From Variimorphobacter saccharofermentans (GTDB taxonomy: Bacteria; Bacillota; Clostridia; Lachnospirales; Lachnospiraceae): DNA of 64,000 nucleotides. Location: positions 4,004,501-4,068,500 of the forward strand of contig NZ_JACEGA010000001.1 of NCBI RefSeq assembly GCF_014174405.1. Direction: 5' to 3'. Position 1 is the stretch's first letter. Each line of letters opens with the position of its first letter. Under the pieces are notes generated by a model that ran no database searches, had not been told where the DNA came from, and worked only from the letters and a program-made list of their open reading frames with translations. A program made the translations under genes and the position numbers. This document shows positions 46,078 through 54,764 of this stretch, piece by piece.

Positions 46078-46671
46078 TTACTTCCCGAAGATTCCCTCCA
46101 GTTTATCTTTTAATTGACTCACACCTTTCATCCTCGAGCCAGAATCCAACACTACTTCCATTTGCCGTAACGTTTCAGCGGGGTTGTGAATCCCACTATC
46201 TTCTTTGATCGTCCCATGCGCCAAAGAACTAAATAACTGCTTTACCCAATATAACGATACTGATGTTTCGGTTTCAACCGATAGCTTAACCTTGGTCTTT
46301 CCGACCTCTGAATTTACCTCGGCAATTCTTGTTAAGAATAGCCCCTCCGATAACTCTTGCTGTAAGTATTGCTGGATCTGGGAGGCTTCCATATCATTAT
46401 TTCCCATCAGAAGATAGAAGACTCCTCTTTCTCCAATTGTTTCATAACTAAGGTTTCCGGTATCTATATCAGCCTCATGCTTCAGAGTAATACTTGCTTT
46501 ATGCAAGGTTTTATTGATAATTCCCTGTATTCTGCACTTATCATGAAGATAAAAGGAGAGATACAACAGTGCAAAAACAACAAAAATAACGATGGGCATG
46601 ACAAAGGCCGCCTCAACCGTCATGCTACCCTGTAGTGTCTGCTTTGATAGCATCCTTTTTCTCAGAGTCAC
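46078..46671 (-). CDS. TadE-like pseudopilin
   Basis: 197 residues. The start is GTG 46671, eight bases from AGGAGG; a closer ATG is followed at once by a stop. A short basic leader ends in the prepilin-like stretch GSMTVEAAFVMPIVIFVVF, a TadE/class III signal with the conserved Glu five residues after Gly, cleaved by the TadV-type peptidase encoded next to it. The rest is an extracellular domain. It is a minor pilin or assembly component of the Tad system. Confidence 0.87.
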   Translation of the reverse strand: MTLRKRMLSKQTLQGSMTVEAAFVMPIVIFVVFALLYLSFYLHDKCRIQGIINKTLHKASITLKHEADIDTGNLSYETIGERGVFYLLMGNNDMEASQIQQYLQQELSEGLFLTRIAEVNSEVGKTKVKLSVETETSVSLYWVKQLFSSLAHGTIKEDSGIHNPAETLRQMEVVLDSGSRMKGVSQLKDKLEGIFGK

Positions 46672-46717
46672 ACCATACCCCTCCTTTCAACCTTACTACA
46701 ATATATTGCATGGGTAT

Positions 46718-47161
46718 TTATACTCCGATACCGTATTCTGATAGCATTAGAATAACATAACCTATTAGCAGGAACGGGATAAAAGGTATACTTTTCTTTC
46801 GATCTGCTAGGCGAAGCATCAATAAAAAAATTGATACAATGGCAGCCAGAATCAGAGCAATGGCAAATAGCTCCAGATTACTCCAAAACCCCAGTCCCAA
46901 TCCGGTAATGCATAACAACATACCATCTCCCATTCCAATCTTTCCTCCTGTGGCTTTGCTTAGAACCACTACGGACAAACCCAGAGCCAGTCCACATATT
47001 CGATCTGCTATAGATATCGAGTAGCAAAAAGGTAAACATGCAATTACAATAAAGGCTCCCAGAGTAATGATCCAGAGATATACCTTTTTCTTAACGGTAT
47101 CCTGTATCCCACAAAACAGTAATAATAATCCCATACTGATTGTCATCGTTGATTCTGCCAT
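46718..47161 (-). CDS. Prepilin peptidase (A24, TadV/CpaA-like)
   Basis: 147 residues, the small TadV form, with four to five membrane helices. The two catalytic aspartates are visible in CGIQDTVKKKVYLW and GKIGMGDGMLL (GxGD motif). It cleaves the leaders of Flp and TadE-like proteins encoded in the same operon. GGAGAAAA precedes the ATG. Confidence 0.92.
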   Translation of the reverse strand: MAESTMTISMGLLLLFCGIQDTVKKKVYLWIITLGAFIVIACLPFCYSISIADRICGLALGLSVVVLSKATGGKIGMGDGMLLCITGLGLGFWSNLELFAIALILAAIVSIFLLMLRLADRKKSIPFIPFLLIGYVILMLSEYGIGV

Positions 47162-47281
47162 ACTATATTTTCTCCTTATCCATTTGAATTTTTAATTCTA
47201 ATAATATTATCTGATTATATAAATTTTTACTGATTATGTTAGTATTACGTAAACTCTATCTTAGCCGTAATGTATCATCCG

Positions 47282-48184
47282 TCATCCACCGCATCGTTTG
47301 CATGGAGGTCTTCCTCCCACCTTCGACAGGGGTATTTCCTGAACACTTCTCTTAATACGACTACAGTTTCTCCTGCTATGATACCTGGTTCCATCCGATG
47401 TAATATAGTAGGTTGCAAAATCACCCTCCTTCCCAGTACAACAGGATTCACAGGGATAATACTTTCCACCATTATCATTTCTCAATGCGTCAGGGATTCC
47501 TATGGTAGACTGAACGGATAGAAGAATATGCGTACAGGTTTTGCTCTTATGATATACCCTACCCGTCTCAGTAATATACACTATGGGATCATCCTCAGAA
47601 CTACTTTCTTCGCTACTAGTTGAATAGGCTGATGCCACCTTATATCCCGTCCAGCTTCGAAGCTTAACTCTTTGTATCAACTGCATATCTTTAATGGTAA
47701 TTATCTTTATGGGTAATCGGACTTTGTATCGTACAATAATGTCAATACATCCATCCTGATCCATCAATTGCGATCCCATAAAGCTGATTCCATCATATCC
47801 TTCATAGATACAGGAGCGATTAATCTGATCAATATCAAGGTATTTCATAGCATAAAGCTTAAGAACTCCATCACTTACCACAGAACCTGCAAACTCGTGT
47901 AATCCAATTTCCAGCTCCTCACCGAAGAGTGTTTGATCAAAGCCCAATGCATCCTCTACGTCCATGAAATCATCGTATATGTATGCAGTTTTGGATAAAT
48001 CAAGACCCATTCTGGTTAACCCTGCCTGTATTTGCTCCTGAATCAGAAATATTTGTATGAAGTAAAGAAAGGCAAGTATAAAAAACAGGAATATGGGCGT
48101 AACTAATGCTGCCTCCACCGTTAAGGAGGCCCGTTTCTTTTCTGCTATTAATGTGTTAAGAAGTTTATTTACCTTTATGTTCAA
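47282..48184 (-). CDS. TadE-like pseudopilin with two C-terminal Cys/His modules
   Basis: About 301 residues. The likely start is TTG 48182-48184, five bases after GGAGG; ATG codons at 48229 and 48196 lack such a site. A TadE-type signal helix (ASLTVEAALVTPIFLFFILA) precedes an extracellular beta domain and a serine-rich linker. Two tandem modules of about 40 residues close the protein: VYHKSKTCTHI...YYPCESCC and RYHSRRNCSRI...RPPCKRCGG. The YHxxxxC...PCxxC pattern resembles Ada-like or nuclease-tail metal-binding modules, suggesting two zinc sites on the pilus. The outer-face placement of such modules is unusual. Confidence 0.85.
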   Translation of the reverse strand: MNIKVNKLLNTLIAEKKRASLTVEAALVTPIFLFFILAFLYFIQIFLIQEQIQAGLTRMGLDLSKTAYIYDDFMDVEDALGFDQTLFGEELEIGLHEFAGSVVSDGVLKLYAMKYLDIDQINRSCIYEGYDGISFMGSQLMDQDGCIDIIVRYKVRLPIKIITIKDMQLIQRVKLRSWTGYKVASAYSTSSEESSSEDDPIVYITETGRVYHKSKTCTHILLSVQSTIGIPDALRNDNGGKYYPCESCCTGKEGDFATYYITSDGTRYHSRRNCSRIKRSVQEIPLSKVGGRPPCKRCGG

Positions 48185-48230
48185 AGCAGCCTCCATCTTA
48201 CAATATAGAAGAGCCATATTAGCTATCAAA

Positions 48231-48390
48231 TACTTGGATGGATTGGGATATCCGTTCTTCTTTTAATTAGAAATGATATATATGATTCATAAGCAAATGA
48301 CTTCTTGGAGAGAGATTTTTATTTAATAGATAGATTAGACGTTTCATAATTTAATAGACAAGAGAACGGACATCCCAATCCATCTAAGTA
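48231..48390. repeat. Palindromic element inside the Tad operon
   Basis: TACTTGGATGGATTGGGATA at 48231 and the following 12 bases pair with 48360-48390 (28 of 31 positions by eye). The roughly 100-base interior is AT-rich and has weaker self-pairing (TTTAATTA with TAATTTAA). It lies between the stop of the DUF5702 gene, read first, and the start of the pseudopilin gene, and holds no gene. It is not related to the other two repeat families. Confidence 0.75.
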
Positions 48391-48454
48391 TAGGGATTAA
48401 CATGAGTCTTTAAGATCGATAAATTAAACAAGCAAACTCTTAGATAGAACGTTT

Positions 48455-50944
48455 TTAGTAACTATAAGTAGCTTGTGTCGTGTATTGAAATCTCTGAATC
48501 CTTCGATTATAGGATCCGAGTATGAAGGGTATTGCTATGAATTTGGGCTTTACTATAACGGTTGAGGTAGCATGATAACCAAAGAGCACATTTTGCATAT
48601 AAAAGGGTTCATCATAACGAATCTGGATATTCTCCTGAATCAGATCCATAGCCCTGTAAATAAGGTCCTTTTTCTTCTTCATAAAAAGAAATGCACATAA
48701 GTATTCATGATAGGATATGGATATTTCTTTGGTTTGAGCAATCTGAACCGCCTTTGATTGAAAGAAGCTTCGATTAAGCATAAATATCTCTGGAAGTTGT
48801 ACTAACAGGGTCTTCTTGAGAACAGGAACCTCCCTGTCCATCATAAGTGCACAGGTATCAACCAAGGCTTCCGAGAAAGCCCAAATCAGCATTAATATTG
48901 TCTGCGTAATGCTAACCAGGATTGGTAGCCCAGTAAAACCAACAAGGGCTGCAGCGGCTAATTTTGCTTCATTACATTTTGATGAATCACCCAGCAGGCT
49001 AACAAAATCTAAGATGGTTCTCAGGAAGATAATACGTGAAATTACCGAGGACAAATTATCAAAATCATTATACTTACCTACTAGAAGATATTCCTGTTCA
49101 TAGCTAAGAAAGGATGGTTTTCTAAGCTTTATATCCTCTCCCTCTTTGGGATATGCATAGAAATGGTCTCTGATGTATTCCTGATAGAGAATGTGTTCCG
49201 CTATTTTATTTATTCCATCACCCAATACGGAAGCAAAATCGGGCTCTTTTCCAAACGTACCAAATAAATCTGCTGCACCGGTATTCTTATTCCCAATTGC
49301 CGCATTTTCAAAGAAAGAGGTCAGTTTTGATAAAAAATCAGTGTCTTCACCAAATAGCGCCGCAAGACTGGACGGAAGCTGGTCCTGCGACAGTTCTGCC
49401 CTTGATATCTGATTTGGGTCCACCACAAGACTGGTCAATCCCCCTTGAATCATGGTCCCTATCTCATCCAGGATATCTGACCTCTTGGATTTATCCAATA
49501 CCAAGCTACTGTAATCCAGTGTAAGTCCCTCAATCTGATAGGATTGCAAATAAGACTCCGCTGCTTGAAACGCACCTTTGGCAGTTGAAAATGCTTCATG
49601 ATTCAATGCAGACTCTACTTGATTTAAATAATTTCTCCCATTATTTAATACCTTAATATTGTTGCTTAGTATTCCTTTCATACTATCAAAATTAAACCCT
49701 TTTGGATCTGTGTAGCGTTTCAGTTCCCACAGATTCTCCACCAGGCCTGAGAAAATATCCTCCTCTATCGCATCTTCCTGCTCATATAAGGTAGCTTCAT
49801 ACTGCTCGAGAATGGGTTCTGCTGCTGCCAGCTTAGGTAATATCATATCAATGGTTGAGATAGCCTCGTTAATGTATGGTTCTAATCCAGCTGTAACTGT
49901 TAACAGCTCATTTTTTGCTGAGTGCAGCCCGTTTATCAGGCTTTTTTTCGTTTTCTCCAGTTCACTTAGTTCTTTTTCGAGGCTCTCAATTCTTTTTCGG
50001 ATATCTTCCAAGACGCTTTCGTTATCTTCTTTACCTTCTTTGCTGGTATCTTCCTCCTCTTCACTGGATTCCTCTGCCATACTCTCTGCTTCTGATAGCT
50101 TTGCTTCCTCATCTTCCAGTTCAAGGCTTACCTCATTTTGTCTCTCTATTACCGCCTCCAATTGATCGAAATCACTATAAATAGACTGAAATTTTGCTTT
50201 CAGGTCGATATAGCTATTCTGTAAAGCAAGATAAATACTGTTATGATTAATTCCAACCTTGTCTTGGGTTGGTTCACCGTAACAAAGCTTTTTCACAAAG
50301 GAGCCGGAGGTTTTCAGCCTTCCATCCTTCGTCGTCTCAAGTCCTTTCTTGCTCGTCATTACACCATCTAAGGATTCCATCAGTTCCAGGATTCCCTCGT
50401 CAATATCCACCAGTTCCTCTTCCGCCTTTTGCTTCTGTTCATAGACGATGCTAACCTTTTTCGGAGTATCCATAAGTGACATTTTTTCTAAAAAAAATTC
50501 AATTCCTTTTCCAATTTCACGATACTTCATATACTCCACCGCCTCATTAAGAAAAAGGGTTCCTTCATAATCCATTAGCATAGCAAACTGATCCGTAGCT
50601 AAGGAATCAACAGAGCTGTTATAAAGTTCAATTCCTTTTGAATATAGCAGAGAATTGATGTCCCTGTTGGGCTCCAGAGTATACGACATATAATCCATCA
50701 GCTTGGCTGCAATTGCCTCCTCCTTTTCTTGCATGCTACCCGATCCGGTATGATATCCAAAGATATGATATTCCTCCCACAGAGGACCGTAGTATTCCGC
50801 CAGAACAGAATCCATTGCAGTTGTCAGGGAACGCTCTGCCCATACCTTCGCAGTACTTACCCTCGCTCCTTCAATGATGGTAAATATCAGCGATAAAATC
50901 AGCAGCAGGATGAAGCTGAAAAATACCGTTATGGTTCCGTTCAT
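48455..50944 (-). CDS. DUF5702 (TadG-like) protein of the Tad operon
   Basis: 829 residues. An N-terminal helix with a TadG/TadE flavour (NGTITVFFSFILLLILSLIF, then TIIEGARV) is followed by a long extracytoplasmic region. A central coiled coil rich in Glu and Ser contains LSEAESMAEESSEEEEDTSK, and there are membrane helices near residue 660-690 (LAAAALVGFTGLPILVSI). DUF5702 proteins occur in Firmicute Tad loci. The ATG at 50944 has no close ribosome site. AAGGAG lies nine bases before an in-frame CTG at 50968, which might be the true start and would add eight residues. Confidence 0.85.
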   Translation of the reverse strand: MNGTITVFFSFILLLILSLIFTIIEGARVSTAKVWAERSLTTAMDSVLAEYYGPLWEEYHIFGYHTGSGSMQEKEEAIAAKLMDYMSYTLEPNRDINSLLYSKGIELYNSSVDSLATDQFAMLMDYEGTLFLNEAVEYMKYREIGKGIEFFLEKMSLMDTPKKVSIVYEQKQKAEEELVDIDEGILELMESLDGVMTSKKGLETTKDGRLKTSGSFVKKLCYGEPTQDKVGINHNSIYLALQNSYIDLKAKFQSIYSDFDQLEAVIERQNEVSLELEDEEAKLSEAESMAEESSEEEEDTSKEGKEDNESVLEDIRKRIESLEKELSELEKTKKSLINGLHSAKNELLTVTAGLEPYINEAISTIDMILPKLAAAEPILEQYEATLYEQEDAIEEDIFSGLVENLWELKRYTDPKGFNFDSMKGILSNNIKVLNNGRNYLNQVESALNHEAFSTAKGAFQAAESYLQSYQIEGLTLDYSSLVLDKSKRSDILDEIGTMIQGGLTSLVVDPNQISRAELSQDQLPSSLAALFGEDTDFLSKLTSFFENAAIGNKNTGAADLFGTFGKEPDFASVLGDGINKIAEHILYQEYIRDHFYAYPKEGEDIKLRKPSFLSYEQEYLLVGKYNDFDNLSSVISRIIFLRTILDFVSLLGDSSKCNEAKLAAAALVGFTGLPILVSITQTILMLIWAFSEALVDTCALMMDREVPVLKKTLLVQLPEIFMLNRSFFQSKAVQIAQTKEISISYHEYLCAFLFMKKKKDLIYRAMDLIQENIQIRYDEPFYMQNVLFGYHATSTVIVKPKFIAIPFILGSYNRRIQRFQYTTQATYSY

Positions 50945-50985
50945 TTCTTGCTTATTTCTTTTATTCAGATTACATCTTCTCCTTC

Positions 50986-51204
50986 TTACGGTCCCTCTGA
51001 GCCGCCTATGATTTCTCCAGAATCACCTGTAATGGCTTCAAATGCCTGTTCCACTATGGCAGAGATCTCATCCTTAAATATTAATACCAGCCCAATCACG
51101 ATTACCAGAATCAATATTACTTCAATGATTCCAACACCCTCTACCTGAGGGGTAAACATCCTCCAATACATTTGTTTCAATCTTCTTTTCATCGTCTTCG
51201 CCAA
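50986..51204 (-). CDS. Flp-type major pilin
   Basis: 72 residues. The leader is basic and the processed region reads PQVEGVGIIEVILILVIVIG, LVLIFKDEISAIVEQAF. This is the Flp1 pattern, with Gly before a hydrophobic helix and Glu at position five. GGAGGG lies ten bases before a TTG at 51204; the ATG twelve bases later is an alternative start. It should be the structural subunit of the pilus, cut by the TadV-type peptidase and assembled by TadA and TadB/C. Confidence 0.88.
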   Translation of the reverse strand: MAKTMKRRLKQMYWRMFTPQVEGVGIIEVILILVIVIGLVLIFKDEISAIVEQAFEAITGDSGEIIGGSEGP

Positions 51205-51287
51205 AACTGGCTTTCCCTCCTTTTTAGATTCGTCGTAGTACAGTTGTTATATGTAAATCATCCCGCCTCTGATTAATTTGCTCTTTA

Positions 51288-52769
51288 TCAAATTCGAAAG
51301 GATAAAAAAGCCGGAATTAGTATAATCAGCATCACAATTACCAGCATAATCATCATGGGGGCTAACAATCTGGTACTGGCCTCCTCTCCCATTCTCTTTG
51401 CCATTTCTTTACGGTCTTCAAAGGCTTCCAGTGCTTCTCTCATTAATAGCTCCGTAAATCCTTTGTTACCCTTTCTTAGATTCTGTGTAATTAAAGAGCA
51501 GAATTTAACATAGGGGATTAATCCAATTCGTCTCCCATACTGCTCATAAGCAATACCTTCTGCAATTCCAAGTCGAAGCTCATTCGCGGTTGTTAACATC
51601 TCTTCATAGGCATAGCGCTTTGCTCCTTCACGCTGACCAAATAACATACAATAATCATCCACAATTTTTAACCAGGCCTGCTTTACTGTCATACCTGCAT
51701 TAACTAGCAGTGTGAACTTATTGATAATCTCCGGATAATCAAACAGCATCTGCTCTCTTCGCTTCTTCATCTTCTTATCCAGTTCTTTATCTGACAGTAG
51801 CCAGAGAAGTCCCGCTATGAAGCCTCCCGCAATTGTTATCTGAATTCCCTGCCCCCTGCTTTTATCCTTCCAGGTCAGCCGATAGTCTTCCACTGATTCC
51901 GGAAGTGCTAAATGAGGCTGCTCCTTTGATTGCTTTGATGACTTTGCCACCGCTTCGTCCAATTTTTTAGTCAGCATTTCCTCTTCACTAAAGATACGAG
52001 GTAAAATGTGAAAATGCAGAGTATGTTCGTATTCCTCTTCACAATAGGTTAATACGGCTGTTACACTTGTATCCACCCCTTCCTTAAGCTCCTCATTTAC
52101 TATCGTTCCATCTGATCGGATTAGATTCCGGTTCTCAGGCTTCCATTTTACAGCGATACTGGTATCTGGAATTCTGTTCACAAAATTCAATTTTGTTGTA
52201 ATCTGTTTTGCTGATTCATTTTCTCCCAATACTGCCATGTCCAAATACTGAGATGCATTTTGAAACACACCGGGCAGCTCATTCTCTGCATACTCCTGTT
52301 CCTTAACATTAACTGTCACCTCTTTCTTATGCTCATCCTTTCCCTCCTTCCTTAATAATACCTCCAGTTCTACCCGATCACTTCCTTCACCGTAAGCAGG
52401 ACGCTGTATATAATGGCTGCCTATGATAATAGGATTTTGAAGCTCCTGAACCTGAAGAATAACGGCAAACACATTCGATAGAATAAGAGCAAGAAGGACC
52501 AGAGAAATCTTACTGCACCAATATAACCGGGTTAAATTTTCTGTTCTCCTGGTTACATGAAGTGCCTTAAAAGCATCTACAATTTCCGTCTTTTGGTTTA
52601 GTTTCTTTTCTAATCCTGTCCTAGTAAGAATTAAAAATGCAAGTGGATATAAAAAAAGCAATTTATGCTCTTTTGAATCAATGTCCTTGATCCATTCCCT
52701 GTACTTCCACCTACTACATAGCAGTCCACCCAAAAGAACTGCAAGAAAACCGAGATTTACATACAGCAT
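51288..52769 (-). CDS. TadC-like platform protein with a large extracytoplasmic insertion
   Basis: 493 residues, about 200 more than a usual TadC. N-terminal membrane helices (VNLGFLAVLLGGLL and others to residue 105) are followed by an extracytoplasmic beta-rich region of about 210 residues (VELEVLLRKEGKDEHKKEVT ... VTAVLTYCEEEYEHTLHFHI), resembling two Ig-like folds. The classic type II secretion F domain then follows (DYPEIINKFTLLVNAGMTVK) with C-terminal helices. The start chosen is the second ATG (52769), six bases from AGGAG; the first ATG overlaps that site. It pairs with the neighbouring TadB-like protein to form the inner-membrane platform. Confidence 0.88.
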   Translation of the reverse strand: MLYVNLGFLAVLLGGLLCSRWKYREWIKDIDSKEHKLLFLYPLAFLILTRTGLEKKLNQKTEIVDAFKALHVTRRTENLTRLYWCSKISLVLLALILSNVFAVILQVQELQNPIIIGSHYIQRPAYGEGSDRVELEVLLRKEGKDEHKKEVTVNVKEQEYAENELPGVFQNASQYLDMAVLGENESAKQITTKLNFVNRIPDTSIAVKWKPENRNLIRSDGTIVNEELKEGVDTSVTAVLTYCEEEYEHTLHFHILPRIFSEEEMLTKKLDEAVAKSSKQSKEQPHLALPESVEDYRLTWKDKSRGQGIQITIAGGFIAGLLWLLSDKELDKKMKKRREQMLFDYPEIINKFTLLVNAGMTVKQAWLKIVDDYCMLFGQREGAKRYAYEEMLTTANELRLGIAEGIAYEQYGRRIGLIPYVKFCSLITQNLRKGNKGFTELLMREALEAFEDRKEMAKRMGEEASTRLLAPMMIMLVIVMLIILIPAFLSFRI

Positions 52770-52783
52770 AGACATCTCCTTTC

Positions 52784-53527
52784 CTATACTTCGATTGATA
52801 TAATGTGATCTATAATTCGATATGCCAGTAAGTAAATTCCTAAGAATACCGTCATAACAACGACCCCAAATACATTGTGATATAACGGTGCCAGAAACTC
52901 AGGTGAAGAAGCTTGAAAATATGCCAGAATAAAAATCGGAATTGCCTTCATAATATTTGATTCCAAGCGTTTTGCAGTAATCAGTGTGATAATCTCTCGC
53001 TTCACTTCAATTTTGTCACAGATGACACTGGATGTTAGCTTTATGACCTTTATCAAATCACCACCCGTTCTCTTTGCAGTGGAAAACACCTCGGAAAAGC
53101 TTAGGATATCCTCGACTCCTGTTCGTTCACCAAAGTTCTTAATAGCCTGTTCCACCGTAATATTCATTTTGATTTGATGAATAATATAGGAGAACTCTGA
53201 TAGAATTAGTGAATCCTCTGGATATATCAGCTTCAGGTCCTTATATGCTTCCTCAAATGCATTTTCGGCCGAATAGCCTGCCTCTAACGCCGCTGATAAA
53301 GATAGTATGCCATCCCGGAATTCTTTGTTAAGGTCCCATTTACGCTTTTTAATCAACTCCTTTTTTTTCAGTCTTAAGAATAGATAGATAAGAGGACTTA
53401 ACAATAAGACACCCCATATACTTCGGTAAAACAATTCCCCTAAAAGAACCGAGGCCGCCATACCGAGCAATAAGTATTTCAACATTTCTTTACCCGTAAA
53501 CTGATATTGATTATAATTCTGTATCAT
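52784..53527 (-). CDS. tadB: TadB-like inner-membrane platform protein
   Basis: 247 residues with a pair of N-terminal helices, a cytoplasmic type II secretion F domain (FRDGILSLSAALEAGYSAEN, TAKRTGGDLIKVIKLTSSVI) and C-terminal helices. It anchors the TadA motor in the membrane and passes on conformational change to pilus assembly. It lies between tadA and the larger TadC-like gene, with short gaps of 25 and 14 bases. Confidence 0.9.
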   Translation of the reverse strand: MIQNYNQYQFTGKEMLKYLLLGMAASVLLGELFYRSIWGVLLLSPLIYLFLRLKKKELIKKRKWDLNKEFRDGILSLSAALEAGYSAENAFEEAYKDLKLIYPEDSLILSEFSYIIHQIKMNITVEQAIKNFGERTGVEDILSFSEVFSTAKRTGGDLIKVIKLTSSVICDKIEVKREIITLITAKRLESNIMKAIPIFILAYFQASSPEFLAPLYHNVFGVVVMTVFLGIYLLAYRIIDHIISIEV

Positions 53528-53552
53528 GTATCATTGGCAGCCTCCTTTATTG

Positions 53553-54764
53553 TTATAACCGTATTCCTGCTCTCTTAAGCTTATCTGTATGAAGTAACTC
53601 ATTCTGTTTTGCCAGGGTTCCTTTAATCCTACCGTTAGCTTCACCGCCCTCCTCAAATAAATATAGCGGATTTAATTGTATCTCTCCGTCCTTACAATCC
53701 AGGACCTCTGTTATTTCAAGCAATCGACGCGATCGGTCACGCAACCGGCCCAGATGAACAATAATATCAATTGCAGATGCAATCTGCTTTCTAACCGCCA
53801 ATAATGGTATCTCCGCTCCGAGGAGAACCAAGGATTCCAGTCGGCTTAGCATGTCTGCCGGTGAGTTGGCATGTCCTGTGGAAAGAGATCCGTCATGCCC
53901 TGTATTAAGTGCCTGTAACATATCGATTGCGGCCGCATCTCTGACTTCTCCAACGATTATCCTGTCCGGTCGCATACGCAGGCTAGTCTTTATAAGGTCT
54001 CTGATCGTAATCTCATTGCTTCCTTCTGTGTTGGCATTACGTACCTCAAGTTGTACCAGATTGGGGATGTTCCGAATCTGAAGCTCCACCGAATCCTCTA
54101 TTGTTATAATACGTTCCGATGCGGGTATATAATTGGACAGAACATTCAGAAAGGTCGTTTTACCGGAGCCTGTACCTCCACTGATAAAGATATTGTAGCC
54201 AGCGATTACCAGGTGTTTCAAAAATTCTGCTGCCTCTTCTGAAATGGATTCTAATTCGATAAGCTTCTCTATCGTAATCGGGTGGTCTGGAAACTTTCGA
54301 ATGGTTATAATCGGACCATTGATTGCTATAGGAGAGAGAACGATATTTACACGGGAACCGTCAGGAAGTCTGGAGTCTACGATTGGATTGGCCTCATTAA
54401 TAATTCGGTTGGAATGGGATACGATTTGCTGTACTACATCCTCCAGCTTCTGCTCCGATTCAAAGCGTTTCCCACTTAATGAAATTACTCCGTTTTTCTC
54501 AATGAAAACTTGCTCTGGGCCATTAATCATGATCTCTGTAATTTCATGATCCTCAATTAATTCCTGTAGAACATCCAGCCTGCGAATGGAATTAAAAATC
54601 TCTCTTCGGAGTATTTGCTTTTCCTGCATAGGAATATAATTCTCTTTGCCATGGGAGACAATCATCTCATCAATAATATCCAGCAATTCCTCATCGGTAA
54701 TCTCCCTTGTCAGGTCCAGATTCTCCAGAATTGTTCTCTTAAGCTGCTCCTTTATCTGCTTCAT
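53553..54764 (-). CDS. tadA: TadA/CpaF family secretion ATPase
   Basis: 403 residues. The start is ATG 54762-54764, which overlaps the stop of the upstream gene as ATGA; the longer frame to 54791 is not needed. An N-terminal helical domain is followed by the CpaF core: EIMINGPEQVFIEKNG, Walker A (ISGGTGSGKTTFLNVL, near residue 200), the Asp box, Walker B (RIIVGEVRDAAAIDML) and the His box (LSTGHANSPADMLSRL). It hydrolyses ATP to power Flp pilus assembly. Confidence 0.95.
   Translation of the reverse strand: MKQIKEQLKRTILENLDLTREITDEELLDIIDEMIVSHGKENYIPMQEKQILRREIFNSIRRLDVLQELIEDHEITEIMINGPEQVFIEKNGVISLSGKRFESEQKLEDVVQQIVSHSNRIINEANPIVDSRLPDGSRVNIVLSPIAINGPIITIRKFPDHPITIEKLIELESISEEAAEFLKHLVIAGYNIFISGGTGSGKTTFLNVLSNYIPASERIITIEDSVELQIRNIPNLVQLEVRNANTEGSNEITIRDLIKTSLRMRPDRIIVGEVRDAAAIDMLQALNTGHDGSLSTGHANSPADMLSRLESLVLLGAEIPLLAVRKQIASAIDIIVHLGRLRDRSRRLLEITEVLDCKDGEIQLNPLYLFEEGGEANGRIKGTLAKQNELLHTDKLKRAGIRL

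Noticed and set aside
49812..50184. Serine-rich plus-strand frame of 117 codons
   Set aside because: It mirrors the Glu/Lys-rich coiled coil of the DUF5702 gene on the other strand; no start signals.
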